Below are positions 34,224 to 43,261 of a DNA stretch of 64,000 nucleotides, in pieces. The notes under the pieces are model-generated. The model saw only the letters and a list, made by a program, of their open reading frames with translations. It was not told the DNA's origin and searched no databases. Numbering within the stretch: position 1 is the stretch's first letter; the number at the start of each line of letters is the position of its first letter. The translations under genes and the position numbers were made by a program. Location: assembly GCA_964522505.1 (NCBI GenBank), contig CAZFWJ010000007.1, positions 1 to 64,000 on the forward strand. The letters are read 5' to 3'. Origin of the DNA: GYS-P2D sp964522505. GTDB taxonomy: Bacteria; Bacteroidota; Bacteroidia; Chitinophagales; Saprospiraceae.

Positions 34224-34430
34224 TTACGCGATTAGGAATGCATACATCAATGCTATACCTAGAGCGATCACTGCAGAACCTCTTAATAGTACTTCGGCAT
34301 TATTAGCCCAGAAATCGCTTTTATGGGTGCCATTTAGAGGATTGTGGACTCTGTTTCCGAATAATTCGTAATTGTCAGAATTAGAGTTGAAGTACAATCT
34401 GAATAATCTATATGCCATACTCGTTTTCAT
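34224..34430 (-). CDS. small membrane protein, 68 aa
   Basis: MKTSMAYRLFRLYFNSNSDNYELFGN followed by a polar middle (HNPLNGTHKSDFWANNAEVLL) and one C-terminal hydrophobic helix (VIALGIALMYAFLIA). The frame goes on to 34460, but ATG 34430 begins a more sensible protein. It sits between the convergent thiL and the trmB gene. Unrecognised; a tail-anchored or bitopic membrane protein is likely. Probably real because of its coherent composition and position, but not certain. Confidence 0.6.
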   Translation of the reverse strand: MKTSMAYRLFRLYFNSNSDNYELFGNRVHNPLNGTHKSDFWANNAEVLLRGSAVIALGIALMYAFLIA

Positions 34431-34478
34431 AACCAAATGTTTAATTAAGGGCAAATACAAAATTTAATACTGCAAAGT

Positions 34479-35168
34479 TCACCCTATTTTGACAAAAAGC
34501 AAATATTTGATGGTTTTACCTTTGGCCAAATGTTCGAGCTCGTAGTAAGTTTTTATGTCCAAATCTTGAGTATATAGCTCCTGACCATATATGTTATTGT
34601 TTTTATATATGATCTCGTAATTTTTATTCTTAGCAACGGTGTCTACGGAGTATTTAAAAAAATCGTCATCATCTGTTTTTAAATTGAGTTTGCCGTCTTT
34701 TTTAACAATTTGATAGTATCGATTGAGAAATGCATCACATGTAGTACGGCGATTTTCTTTGGCAGGAAATGGATCTGGAAACGTGATCCAGATCTCATCA
34801 ATTTCCCCTTTTTCAAAGTAGAGTTCGATCTGTTCTATCCTAATCCTTAGAAAGGCAACATTACTCATACCTTGTTCTTTGGATTTGGTAGCGCCTTGCC
34901 AGATGCGCGCACCCTTGATATCGACACCGATGAAGTTTTTGTCAGGATATCTTTCAGCCAGACCTAGTGTATACTCTCCACGACCACAGGCCAGTTCAAC
35001 ACATAGCGGATTATCATTACCAAAGACTTCTGACCTCCATTTGCCACGGAGGTCTATATAGTCATACTTATTAGCTTTAAGAACTGATTTGCCAATTTCT
35101 GAATACTCATAGACGTGATCATAGTTGAGTATGTCAGCAAATTTTTCAAGCTTACGTCGTCGGCTCAT
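34479..35168 (-). CDS. trmB: tRNA (guanine-N7)-methyltransferase
   Basis: Makes m7G46 in the variable loop of tRNA with SAM. The Rossmann motif CVELACGRGEYTLGLAERYPDKNFIGVDIKGARIW is typical, followed by NVAFLRIRIEQIELYFEKGEIDEIWITFPDPFPAKENRRTTCDAFL, whose FPDPxPK-like segment marks TrmB. Length of 229 aa is normal. Its natural substrates are type I tRNAs with a short variable loop, so it would probably not modify the long-arm tRNA-like RNAs at 10.1-10.4 kb. Confidence 0.95.
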   Translation of the reverse strand: MSRRRKLEKFADILNYDHVYEYSEIGKSVLKANKYDYIDLRGKWRSEVFGNDNPLCVELACGRGEYTLGLAERYPDKNFIGVDIKGARIWQGATKSKEQGMSNVAFLRIRIEQIELYFEKGEIDEIWITFPDPFPAKENRRTTCDAFLNRYYQIVKKDGKLNLKTDDDDFFKYSVDTVAKNKNYEIIYKNNNIYGQELYTQDLDIKTYYELEHLAKGKTIKYLLFVKIG

Positions 35169-35216
35169 AGAGATAGATGATTTTTAAACTCTAATTTTAG
35201 GATATAATACTACTTG

Positions 35217-36020
35217 ATGCCATCTCACGATTATAAAGGACTCTGTGAACAGCTCAAACCAATAGTCCGCAAAGTTGGAACTTTTATCAAGAAAGAAGTC
35301 GGCAAGGTTAGAGAAGGTGAAATAGAAACCAAAGGAAATAACAGTTTGGTTTCTTACGTAGATAAAACTGCCGAGACTATGCTGGTCGACAGCCTCAGTT
35401 CGCTCGTAGATGGTGCCGGATTTATCACTGAAGAGGAAACCACCGAGCAATCTAAATCAGATATACTGTGGATCATCGACCCACTGGATGGCACTAACAA
35501 TTTTTTACACGGCATCCCTCATTTTGCAGTCAGTGTGGCCTTGTCGGTTCATGGCGAAATGATGCTGAGCACAGTACTTGAAGTTAATTCGGAGGAGCTT
35601 TTTTCTGCGACTAAGGGTGGTGGAGCATATCTGAATGATTCGCCTATTCATGTGAGTAGTACTTCTCAACTCTCTGATTCATTAATATCCACTGGGTTTC
35701 CATATGAGGTAGATGACGTTGCACCTCTGATTAGGACTCTTGGTCACATGATGAGATTCGGAAGGGGCTTAAGGCGTATGGGCTCAGCTGCATTGGACCT
35801 GGCTTATGTGGCATGTGGGAGATTTGATGCTTATTATGAGACTACCTTGAATGCTTGGGATGTAGCTGGGGGTGCGCTATTGATTACAGAGGCAGGTGGA
35901 ACAATTACAGATTTTGCTGGTACTGACAACTATATTTATGGCGAACAGCTCATCGCCTCCAATGGCCATATTCATCAAGAAGTATTAGAGGTAATTCAAA
36001 AGAACTTTAGAATGTCATAA
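35217..36020 (+). CDS. inositol monophosphatase family protein
   Basis: Mg2+-dependent sugar phosphatase of the IMPase/CysQ/FBPase superfamily. Metal-binding motifs: GFITEEET, LWIIDPLDGTNNFLHGIPHFAVSVAL (DPxDGTxN) and LNAWDVAGGALLITEAGG (WDxAAG-like). The 267-aa length fits IMPases. The start is ATG 35217 next to a TTG at 35214. IMPases hydrolyse inositol phosphate, while related CysQ acts on PAP from sulfate assimilation; since this genome uses an APS reductase, a CysQ role is less needed. The annotation stays at family level. Confidence 0.93.
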   Translation: MPSHDYKGLCEQLKPIVRKVGTFIKKEVGKVREGEIETKGNNSLVSYVDKTAETMLVDSLSSLVDGAGFITEEETTEQSKSDILWIIDPLDGTNNFLHGIPHFAVSVALSVHGEMMLSTVLEVNSEELFSATKGGGAYLNDSPIHVSSTSQLSDSLISTGFPYEVDDVAPLIRTLGHMMRFGRGLRRMGSAALDLAYVACGRFDAYYETTLNAWDVAGGALLITEAGGTITDFAGTDNYIYGEQLIASNGHIHQEVLEVIQKNFRMS

Positions 36021-36076
36021 TCAGTGGGCACGAGTTTGGTTAATGTCTTCTATCTTGTAAGTCTTAAGATGACGAC

Positions 36077-37366
36077 TTGAATCTTGCAGAGAATATAAGA
36101 ATGGCCCTCTACTCCTTAAAATCTAATTTTTTGAGGACAGGATTAACACTACTCATTATTGCGGTGGGTATAACTTGCTTGGTGGGTATCTTGACGGCTA
36201 TCGATTCTATACTCTTGACTATGAGCGATAGCTTCAATAGACTTGGAGCCAACTCCATTAGTATACGACCTGCAAGCGAAACGATTAGGAGTAACCAAGG
36301 CGGAAGGCAGCGAAAGTCTGCAGAGTCGATCTATTATGCTCAGGCGACGGATTTCAAGGAGCGATATGAGTTTCCAGGAACCGAAGTGTCGATCTCTACA
36401 TTCTGCACAGGGAGCGCAGAGATCGCCTTTGGCGAAGAGGTTACTAATCCAACAGTCAGAGTATATGGCATTGACGAGAATTATCTGAAGGTCTCTAATT
36501 ATCAGCTTGAGGAAGGGCGAAACTTCACTTTTCTCGAGGCAAATGAAGGTTCACAAAAGGCTATTATCGGTATGGATATCGTCAAAGAACTCTTTGATGA
36601 GAAGCCCGAGCGGGCTATGAATAAAATAATTCAAATCAACGCAGCCAGATATAAGGTGATTGGCATTCTTGAAGCGAAGGGAAGTTCATTTGGCGAGAGT
36701 CAAGATAGGCGAATCTTCATTACGCTCACTAAGGCCAAGCAGCTCTATGGATATGCAACTAAGGGTTATGCCTTAAATGTGTCCGTTAAGGATGCCGTAA
36801 AAATTGACGATGCTAAGCTGGCGGCAATAGGGCCGATGCGCAATATCCGAAAGCTTAAGGCTTCCGAGGAAAATGATTTCGAGATTAGGACGAGCGATAG
36901 CATCATGAGCACCCTCAATGAGAATACTCAAGTCCTCCAGATTGGGTCTATCACCATTGCAATGATTACGCTCCTCGGGGCATCAATTGGTTTGATGAAT
37001 ATCATGTTAGTTTCAGTTACAGAACGAACACGAGAAATTGGAGTATCTAAGGCACTTGGTGCAAAGCGCAAAAATATCCTTATCCAGTTCTTGACCGAAG
37101 CTGTGGTGATCACGCAGATTGGCGGATTGATCGGTGTGGTATTAGGGATAATAGTCGGTAATGTACTGAGTATATTGATGGGCGTATGGACGGGTTCGGT
37201 GGAATGGACTTTTGAGAGTATCATGAATAGCAATTCATTTATCATCCCATGGGCATGGATGTTCTTTGCCTTTTTCGTCTGTCTGGTTGTAGGTGTACTG
37301 TCAGGATTGTATCCTGCTATGAAGGCCTCAAGACTTGATCCGATAGAGTCGCTGAGGTATGAGTGA
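36077..37366 (+). CDS. MacB-like ABC transporter permease
   Basis: Permease of the FtsX/MacB class: one N-terminal membrane helix (FLRTGLTLLIIAVGITCLVGILTAI), a large periplasmic domain (about residues 50-270), and three helices at the C-terminus (ITIAMITLLGASIGLMNIML, IGGLIGVVLGIIVGNVLS, IIPWAWMFFAFFVCLVVG), ending in the SGLYPAMKASRLDPIESLRYE signature. The start is TTG 36077: the codons after it, NLAENIRMALYSLKSNFLRT, align with the usual N-terminus of these proteins, whereas the first ATG (36101) would cut it. The partner ATPase is not adjacent. Confidence 0.9.
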   Translation: MNLAENIRMALYSLKSNFLRTGLTLLIIAVGITCLVGILTAIDSILLTMSDSFNRLGANSISIRPASETIRSNQGGRQRKSAESIYYAQATDFKERYEFPGTEVSISTFCTGSAEIAFGEEVTNPTVRVYGIDENYLKVSNYQLEEGRNFTFLEANEGSQKAIIGMDIVKELFDEKPERAMNKIIQINAARYKVIGILEAKGSSFGESQDRRIFITLTKAKQLYGYATKGYALNVSVKDAVKIDDAKLAAIGPMRNIRKLKASEENDFEIRTSDSIMSTLNENTQVLQIGSITIAMITLLGASIGLMNIMLVSVTERTREIGVSKALGAKRKNILIQFLTEAVVITQIGGLIGVVLGIIVGNVLSILMGVWTGSVEWTFESIMNSNSFIIPWAWMFFAFFVCLVVGVLSGLYPAMKASRLDPIESLRYE

Positions 37367-38036
37367 TCCTGGCTCATTAGGTCAGATCATCTATCCAGTC
37401 ATGGGCCCTGACTCGATAGGCAAATCGTTCTCAGCAATCGACCTATCTATCACCAATAATCGATTACCAAGTCGGACCACTTATGACAACCTATCGACCT
37501 ATATAGACTCCTACAAAGAGCAGCACCAGGCTCACTATGCGATAGGAGGTTACTTAGAGCAGCGCAATTTATATGGCCTAAGCGATCACTTCACCACTGG
37601 AGAGGGACGTGATATACACTTGGGTATTGATATCTGGGCGCCTTCTGGCCATCAGATATTCGCACCGCTTGATGGGGTCATCCATAGCTTTACCTACAAT
37701 GACCAGCACTTGGATTATGGTTATACGGTCATCTTGAAACATGAATCCAGCGATGGTGTATTTCACACGCTATATGGTCATCTGAGCAGTGAGCACGCTG
37801 ACCAATGGCAAGTAGGTCAAAAAGTGTCGCAGGGAGCTAACTTTGCGAGCCTCGGGGATCGCACTGAGAATGGTGGCTGGCCGCCGCATCTACACTTCCA
37901 AGTAATTAAAGATATGGGTGATTGGAGCGGGGATTATCCAGGAGTGTGTAGCAAGAGTGATCTGAATTATTACAAGGAGAATTGTCCTGATCCGAGTAGG
38001 TTGATCCGTATGAATAGGCAATCCCAATTCTCCTAA
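37359..38036 (+). CDS. M23 family peptidoglycan metallopeptidase
   Basis: LytM-type endopeptidase, 225 aa. Motifs: DIHLGIDIWAPSGHQIFAPLDG (first Zn ligands in HLGID), HTLYGHLS and GWPPHLHFQV (HxH). No signal peptide is evident at the N-terminus (MSDPGSLGQIIYPV), which is unusual for a cell-wall enzyme. It overlaps the permease gene by 8 nt (ATGAGTGA) so the two are probably co-translated. It may cut peptide crosslinks or act on a carbohydrate-linked peptide. Confidence 0.9.
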   Translation: MSDPGSLGQIIYPVMGPDSIGKSFSAIDLSITNNRLPSRTTYDNLSTYIDSYKEQHQAHYAIGGYLEQRNLYGLSDHFTTGEGRDIHLGIDIWAPSGHQIFAPLDGVIHSFTYNDQHLDYGYTVILKHESSDGVFHTLYGHLSSEHADQWQVGQKVSQGANFASLGDRTENGGWPPHLHFQVIKDMGDWSGDYPGVCSKSDLNYYKENCPDPSRLIRMNRQSQFS

Positions 38037-38466
38037 TCATGACAAAATCACAACATAACTTGAGTCTGTATTACCTTGTTAATAAGATGATTATAAAGGA
38101 GTACAACTAAGAAATATTTTTTCTCGACCACGCCATAGGCGGACAGGCTTGCGGAGAGATCGTCAGTCTGATAAATCACATGCTTAAGATGCCTTTGAAA
38201 TCCACTTCACTCTTCTCTGCGATTACTAATGTGCATAGCCATATTGTGGTTTGCGGCTAAGGATCTTAAAGATCTCTCCATTCACTCTATATGAAAAAAT
38301 CTCTCTTTTTTTCATATCGAAAGAGGTACGACTGAGATATCCATTGAGTTAAGACCACTTTACACCACTTTTCTCTGCGATTACTAATAACTACAGACAA
38401 TCTTTATGAAGCTTTTGAGCTTATTTAGAGCCTCATTAGACAGGATAATTCTGAATCCGTTAATAG
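38037..38466. other. 430-bp gap with repeats and hairpins
   Basis: No ORF looks real. An 18-bp direct repeat TTCTCTGCGATTACTAAT occurs at 38213-38230 and 38371-38388. An 11-bp inverted repeat ATATGAAAAAA/TTTTTTCATAT (38289-38299, 38307-38317) flanks TCTCTCT. The M23 gene ends at the left edge and a minus-strand gene ends at the right, so a terminator function is possible. A decayed gene or mobile remnant cannot be excluded. Confidence 0.5.
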
Positions 38467-38691
38467 CTAATTGCTCTTGTCATCTACCGTACTCTTCCTG
38501 TACTTATGCATCAAGCTAGCAATAACCCCAGCAGTAATCATTCCCGTTGAGATTAGCGAAGAAATGTACGCCGCTGTAAGCCTCCACCCAGTAGCTCCAT
38601 CAACCAATATATTCCAACTAGATATGAATAGAAATAAACCAAAAACTAAAATTGGTATAAAGCCTTCTAGATATTTCGTGTATTTAAACAT
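38467..38691 (-). CDS. small two-span membrane protein, 74 aa
   Basis: MFKYTKYLEGFIPILVFGLFLFISSWNIL then a turn with DGATGWRL and a second helix (ISSLISTGMITAGVIASLM), ending in a charged tail (HKYRKSTVDDKSN). Two membrane spans with positive ends fit a genuine small membrane protein. A competing plus-strand ORF in the same bases is the less plausible reading. Not recognised as a family; no functional clue in neighbours. Confidence 0.5.
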   Translation of the reverse strand: MFKYTKYLEGFIPILVFGLFLFISSWNILVDGATGWRLTAAYISSLISTGMITAGVIASLMHKYRKSTVDDKSN

Positions 38692-38884
38692 AATTAATCT
38701 TTAAGCATTGAGCCTGCATTTCAATATTGAGTAGGCATATAAGGTGATTTGAATCCTTCCGAACAACTATTAGTGCGATTGTATGAATTTATAACTTAAT
38801 ACAGCTGTCAGCAAGAATCAAAAACAAAATTATTCTGACTTCAATGTAGGGTTGAATGGAGCTCATACGCAGCCTTTCATGATC

Positions 38885-39811
38885 TCACCCCAAAAACTCA
38901 ATATTCCTCTTCAATCCTTTAAACTTAGCACGCTTAACTGCAGACTTAGAGAATACCTTACTAAATACCTCTTGTGTTAACTCGGTCCACTCTCCCTTGG
39001 TCATGTCTAACAGACCTTCCTTAGGGGCGAATGCTGGCTCATGATGTTGTGCGCTAAAGCGATTCCACGGGCAGACCTCTTGACAGATATCGCAGCCAAA
39101 CATCCAACCTTCCATTTGCTCTTTGAACTCATTGGGTATCTCGTCCCTCAGTTCTATCGTTAGATAAGAGATGCACTTGCTGGCATCAAGGATATATCCC
39201 GACTCAGAGATGGCATCAGTAGGACAAGCGTCGATACATGCCGTACACGTGCCGCAGTGATCTGATACTGGATGATCGTAGTCAAGCTCCAGATCTGAGA
39301 TGATCTCTGCTAAGAAGAAAAAAGATCCCTTTTGTTTGGATAGGAGTAGGGTATGCTTGCCGATCCATCCTAAGCCGCTCCGCTTCGCCCAGTCACGTTC
39401 CAGTACTGGTGCCGAGTCAACGAATACTCGTCCATCTATCTCTCCTATAGACTGGGTGATATAGCCCACCAGTGTTCTGAGTCTATCCTTGATGACATGA
39501 TGGTAATCCTCACCATATGCATACTTAGAGATCTTAGGAGCCGAGGGGTCGGATTGTTCTTGATCAGTGTAATAATTATAGGCCAAGCTGATAACTGACT
39601 TAGCACCCGGAACAAGTAGGGTAGGGTCTACTCGCTTATCAAAGTGATTAGCCATGTATGACATCTGACCATGATAGTCTTTGTCGAGCCAAGATTCGAG
39701 GCGTCTTGCCTCCTCGTTCATGTGCTCGGCTTTGGAGATGCCCACGCTGAGGAAGCCAAGCTCCTTGGCTTTAGTCTTGATGAGTGCTGTCCTGTGAGCT
39801 GTGCTGGACAT
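38885..39811 (-). CDS. queG: epoxyqueuosine reductase
   Basis: QueG reduces epoxyqueuosine to queuosine in tRNA position 34 of GUN anticodons, using cobalamin and two [4Fe-4S] clusters. RDWAKRSGLGWIGKHTLLLSKQKGSFFFLAEI is the conserved active-site part, and the clusters are held by DHCGTCTACIDACPTDAI and FGCDICQEVCPWNRF. The 308-aa length is typical of the short form without a HEAT extension. Queuosine is placed in Asp, Asn, His and Tyr tRNAs, so the atypical GUC tRNA-like RNAs might also be targets. Confidence 0.95.
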   Translation of the reverse strand: MSSTAHRTALIKTKAKELGFLSVGISKAEHMNEEARRLESWLDKDYHGQMSYMANHFDKRVDPTLLVPGAKSVISLAYNYYTDQEQSDPSAPKISKYAYGEDYHHVIKDRLRTLVGYITQSIGEIDGRVFVDSAPVLERDWAKRSGLGWIGKHTLLLSKQKGSFFFLAEIISDLELDYDHPVSDHCGTCTACIDACPTDAISESGYILDASKCISYLTIELRDEIPNEFKEQMEGWMFGCDICQEVCPWNRFSAQHHEPAFAPKEGLLDMTKGEWTELTQEVFSKVFSKSAVKRAKFKGLKRNIEFLG

Positions 39812-39819
39812 GGAGATAA

Positions 39820-42084
39820 TTAATTAAGAATCTGGAGCTTGGCGTACTGGAGCATGATGCGCTTTTCGGCATTGTCAGGCACCTCAGAGAAGTGTATGGT
39901 AGCCACATTGCGCTCATCAATAGAGAGCACTTTTCCGCTGCCAAACTTCATATGGAGGACGTTCATGCCCTCTTTGATCTCGCTGGGATCATTGGGGATA
40001 AAATTAGCGACATTGACTTTAGGCATCGGCTTAGCGGCTCTAATTGGTTTTAGGCCTGAGAGCACCTTAGGAGCTCCAAATTCTGCCTTAGCCTTGATAG
40101 GTACTATAGAGTCAATATTCTCTGGTGGTATCTCCTCGAGGAATCTACTGGGATCATTATATCTCACTTGACCATACTGATACCGACTGTTCGCATAAGT
40201 CAATGTGAGATGTTCAGCGGCACGAGTAATTGCCACATAAAATAGCCTACGCTCCTCATCGATCTGATTCGGATCACTCAAAGACATGAATGATGGAAAG
40301 AGGTTTTCCTCTAGACCTACCACAAAGATCGACTTGAACTCCAAACCCTTTGCGGCATGAACACTCATCAGGGTGACGACATCGGTGTTGTCTTTGTCTT
40401 GGTCCATATCGGTGATCAGGGCGATATTCTGAAGATACTTAGCCAAGGTCTTGTCGGCGATCTCTTCTCCAGGTTCAAGCTCATCATCCTCTACAAATTC
40501 TTGGATGCCATCTAGTAGGGCATTGATATTTTCCAGTCGTGCCATACCTTCCATGCTGCCATCACTCTTGAGCAAGTCTGTGATGCCGCACTTCTTGGAG
40601 ATGTACAGTGCGGTTTGATAGGCATCTGCCTTTTCTGCTTTTATCCTGAAGTTGGCAACGAGTCGCATGAAGTCTGTGAGCACGGTTTGAGCTCTCTTGC
40701 TCATCTGCACCATCGGTATCGACTCGAATATGCTGATGTCGTTATCCTCAGCGAAGTTGACAAGATTCTCCAAACTCTTATTGCCAAATCCCCTCTTAGG
40801 ATAATTGATGACTCGCTTAAAGGCCTCATTGTCCTTAGGATTGACCGTGAGGCGCATATAAGCCATGAGGTCCTTAATCTCCTTGCGCTGATAGAAGGAA
40901 AGCCCACCATAGATACGATATGGGATATTATACCGCCTCAGATATTCTTCAAATACCCTAGACTGAGCATTGGTCCGATACAGTATGGCGATCTCAGTAT
41001 TCTCGATGGAATAGCGGTTCTTCTGCTCGATTATAGAGTCTGCTACTCTCTTGCCCTCTTCCGTATCGGTAATGGTCTTAATGACTTTGATTTTGTTTTC
41101 TCCAAGTCGATCCGTCCAGATTTTTTTCTTGATCTGTCGTGGATTATAGGAGATCACACCATTGGCGGCCTCTACGATATGTTGTGTCGAGCGATAGTTG
41201 CGCTCTAACTTAAAAGTCTGTACTTCTGGGAAGTCCGTCTCAAACTGCAGGATGTTCTCTATTGTAGCCCCTCTAAATGAATAGATACTCTGTGCGTCAT
41301 CACCTACGATACAGATGTTACGAGGGCTATCCTCATAATTGACCAGTTGTCTCATGATCTCATACTGCAAGAAGTTAGTATCCTGAAACTCATCGACTAA
41401 GAGATATTGGAACTGATACTGATATTTCTTCTTGACGTTTTCGGGATTCTGATAGAGCAATCTGAACATTTGCAATAGCAAATCATCGAAGTCCATAGCG
41501 CCCGCTCTCATGCATTTTTTGACATACTTGTCATAGATGACATGCATCAATGGCATGCGATTCATGCGATCATATGACATGAGCTCTTCATTAGTCGCAT
41601 AAGACTTCGGAGTGATGAGATTACTCTTGGCCGAGGAGATCTTAGAGCGTACGGCACCTGGAGAGTAAACCTTGGTGTCCAGACTCATCTGTTTGAGGAC
41701 TTCCTTGATGACACTCTTGGTATCATCCGTATCATATATAGTAAAGTCGTTGGGATAACCTAGGTGATGTGCTTCTACTCGAAGTATGCGGGCAAAGAGC
41801 GAGTGAAAAGTGCCTGCCCATACCTTTTGAGCCTTAGGACCCACTACTTTTTCGATCCGCTCCTTCATCTCACGAGCAGCCTTATTGGTGAAGGTCAAAG
41901 CCAGTATCTGCCATGGAGGGACTCCGACATTGATCAGATGTGCAATCCGATAGGTTAGCACTCGTGTCTTACCCGAACCGGGACCGGCTATCACCATGAC
42001 AGGACCATCGACAGTCTCTACGGCTTTTCGCTGGACCTCATTGAGTTCGTTGAGATAGCTGAATCCTACTTCACTATTATTCAT
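39820..42084 (-). CDS. pcrA: UvrD/PcrA-type DNA helicase
   Basis: Superfamily 1 3'-5' helicase, 754 aa. Motif I (Walker A) is VIAGPGSGKTRVLTYR at about residues 32-46; motif Ia LTFTNKAAREMKERI; motif II DEFQDTN; motif III GDDAQSIYSFRGA; motif IV ERNYRSTQHIVEAAN; motif V VTLMSVHAAKGLEF; motif VI VAITRAAEHLTL. The C-terminal ~60 residues (NPNDPSEIKEGMNVLHMKFGSGKVLSIDE) are the Tudor-like end typical of PcrA/UvrD. Acts in excision repair and replication-fork maintenance. Its stop lies 8 nt upstream of the queG start, implying one operon. Confidence 0.95.
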   Translation of the reverse strand: MNNSEVGFSYLNELNEVQRKAVETVDGPVMVIAGPGSGKTRVLTYRIAHLINVGVPPWQILALTFTNKAAREMKERIEKVVGPKAQKVWAGTFHSLFARILRVEAHHLGYPNDFTIYDTDDTKSVIKEVLKQMSLDTKVYSPGAVRSKISSAKSNLITPKSYATNEELMSYDRMNRMPLMHVIYDKYVKKCMRAGAMDFDDLLLQMFRLLYQNPENVKKKYQYQFQYLLVDEFQDTNFLQYEIMRQLVNYEDSPRNICIVGDDAQSIYSFRGATIENILQFETDFPEVQTFKLERNYRSTQHIVEAANGVISYNPRQIKKKIWTDRLGENKIKVIKTITDTEEGKRVADSIIEQKNRYSIENTEIAILYRTNAQSRVFEEYLRRYNIPYRIYGGLSFYQRKEIKDLMAYMRLTVNPKDNEAFKRVINYPKRGFGNKSLENLVNFAEDNDISIFESIPMVQMSKRAQTVLTDFMRLVANFRIKAEKADAYQTALYISKKCGITDLLKSDGSMEGMARLENINALLDGIQEFVEDDELEPGEEIADKTLAKYLQNIALITDMDQDKDNTDVVTLMSVHAAKGLEFKSIFVVGLEENLFPSFMSLSDPNQIDEERRLFYVAITRAAEHLTLTYANSRYQYGQVRYNDPSRFLEEIPPENIDSIVPIKAKAEFGAPKVLSGLKPIRAAKPMPKVNVANFIPNDPSEIKEGMNVLHMKFGSGKVLSIDERNVATIHFSEVPDNAEKRIMLQYAKLQILN

Positions 42085-42308
42085 GCTCGAGGCTTAGGTC
42101 GAATTTTATTGAATGGGTGAAGGTATTATGTTTCGTAGAAAAATATAGTCTAAAAGTTATATGCTTACTCCCTTTAGTTTACGGTAGATTTTGTGCAGCA
42201 ATTGAAGATATGCAAGGATGGCGATTTGTGTACGTTGCTAGTTATATCCTGCTGTGGATCTTTTGTCGAGTTTTTTATCATGATCATATATAGCTTATGC
42301 CCTAATTA

Positions 42309-42334
42309 TAGTTTATAATATAAATTACTTTATA
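42309..42334. promoter_or_regulatory. operator-like element, copy A
   Basis: TAGTTTATA, then ATATAAAT, then TACTTTATA: direct repeats TAG/TACTTTATA with an inverted TTTAT-N3-ATAAA core. It is 23/26 identical to 43227-43252 and lies 13 bp before the membrane gene at 42348. Likely site for the winged-helix regulator at 42931. Confidence 0.6.
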
Positions 42335-42347
42335 TTTAACTGAGTAA

Positions 42348-42938
42348 ATGAATTTAATTATGAAGGAAGAACATTTTACACCTGAACAGGGATTCGAGAC
42401 GATTACTTCAGTCATTAGAGAAGCAAAGGCACAATTTGAGGAAGATGGCATCGTCTATGTTGCTTGGGGGCTCTTAGCGGCAATAGCGAGTTTCACGCAA
42501 TACTATCTGATCCATAATGGCTATGCTCACATCAGTTATTATCCATATTTCATGATGCCTGTTGGCGGCGTTCTAACTGCAATCTACTATGCAATGAAAG
42601 GGAATAAAGCGAGAACGCATCTCAGTCGCATCATGGCTGCTACTTGGGCACCTCTTAGTATCTCTATAATAGTAATTGCATTTGCCATGGGAGGGGAGTT
42701 GGGAGATAACTTGATACCATTAATTTTAATTCTGCTGAGTATCGGAGTCATGATATCTGGTGCGACGATTAATAGTAATATCCTGTTATATTCAGGTATA
42801 TTGATGAATTTTATTGGATTTTATAGTTTTGTTGTGGACTATTCTCAACAACCATTATTGATGGGTATCGCAAGTATTGTATGTTTCTTAATACCTGGTG
42901 TTTTACTGATGCGTAACCACAAGAAGAACAATGTTTAA
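42348..42938 (+). CDS. polytopic membrane protein linked to a winged-helix regulator
   Basis: A 196-residue protein. A hydrophilic N-terminus (MKEEHFTPEQGFETITSVIREAKAQFEEDG) precedes six hydrophobic segments (YVAWGLLAAIASFTQYYLI, FMMPVGGVLTAIYYAM, ISIIVIAFAMGG, LIPLILILLSIGVMISGATI, LLYSGILMNFIGFYSFVV, MGIASIVCFLIPGVLL). No family recognised with confidence; it resembles the small helical membrane proteins found upstream of HTH_27 regulators in Bacteroidota. It overlaps that regulator by 8 nt, so the two are translationally coupled. Function unknown. Confidence 0.75.
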   Translation: MNLIMKEEHFTPEQGFETITSVIREAKAQFEEDGIVYVAWGLLAAIASFTQYYLIHNGYAHISYYPYFMMPVGGVLTAIYYAMKGNKARTHLSRIMAATWAPLSISIIVIAFAMGGELGDNLIPLILILLSIGVMISGATINSNILLYSGILMNFIGFYSFVVDYSQQPLLMGIASIVCFLIPGVLLMRNHKKNNV

Positions 42939-43212
42939 AGACCTAAATCCTATTCTTCATTCACAATTACGCTTGGCTGTAATGTCATATTTAGTGACTA
43001 ATGGCAGCTCTGACTTCACTGCTCTTAAAGAGGTGACTAAGGCTACTTCGGGTAATCTAAGTGTGCAACTAAAAAAGCTTGAGGCCGCCAAATACATCGT
43101 GATTAAAAAAGGGTTTAAAAATAATTATCCTCATACTTCTGTTGCGATTACCAAATTTGGCATTGACGCATTTGAAGAATATGTTGAGGCAATTAAGAAT
43201 TATTTGAGCTAA
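42931..43212 (+). CDS. winged-helix transcriptional regulator (HTH_27/MarR-like)
   Basis: A 93-residue single-domain regulator: LHSQLRLAVMSYLVTNGSSDFTALKEVTKATSGNLSVQLKKLEAAKYIVIKKGFKNNYPHTSVAITKFGIDAFEEYVEAI, the winged-helix DNA-binding domain PF13601. The recognition helix is ATSGNLSVQLKKLEAA. It overlaps the upstream membrane gene and is followed by the DUF2306 gene. The matching 26-bp elements before both membrane genes suggest it controls them, including its own transcript. Confidence 0.92.
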   Translation: MFKDLNPILHSQLRLAVMSYLVTNGSSDFTALKEVTKATSGNLSVQLKKLEAAKYIVIKKGFKNNYPHTSVAITKFGIDAFEEYVEAIKNYLS

Positions 43213-43226
43213 TTTTTTTGCATTAT

Positions 43227-43252
43227 TAGTTTATAGCATAAATAACTTTATA
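43227..43252. promoter_or_regulatory. operator-like element, copy B
   Basis: TAGTTTATA, then GCATAAAT, then AACTTTATA; 23 of 26 bases match 42309-42334, and the TTTAT-N3-ATAAA core is kept (N3 = AGC). It ends 9 bp before the DUF2306 gene. Confidence 0.6.
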
Positions 43253-43261
43253 AAATGTAAT

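Noticed and set aside
38471..38704. 77-aa plus-strand ORF overlapping the small minus-strand membrane protein
   Set aside because: The minus-strand reading has two membrane spans with sensible charged flanks, while this one looks like its complement.
40615..41208. 197-aa plus-strand ORF opposite the UvrD-type helicase
   Set aside because: Fully inside an intact helicase gene on the other strand, no recognisable domain.
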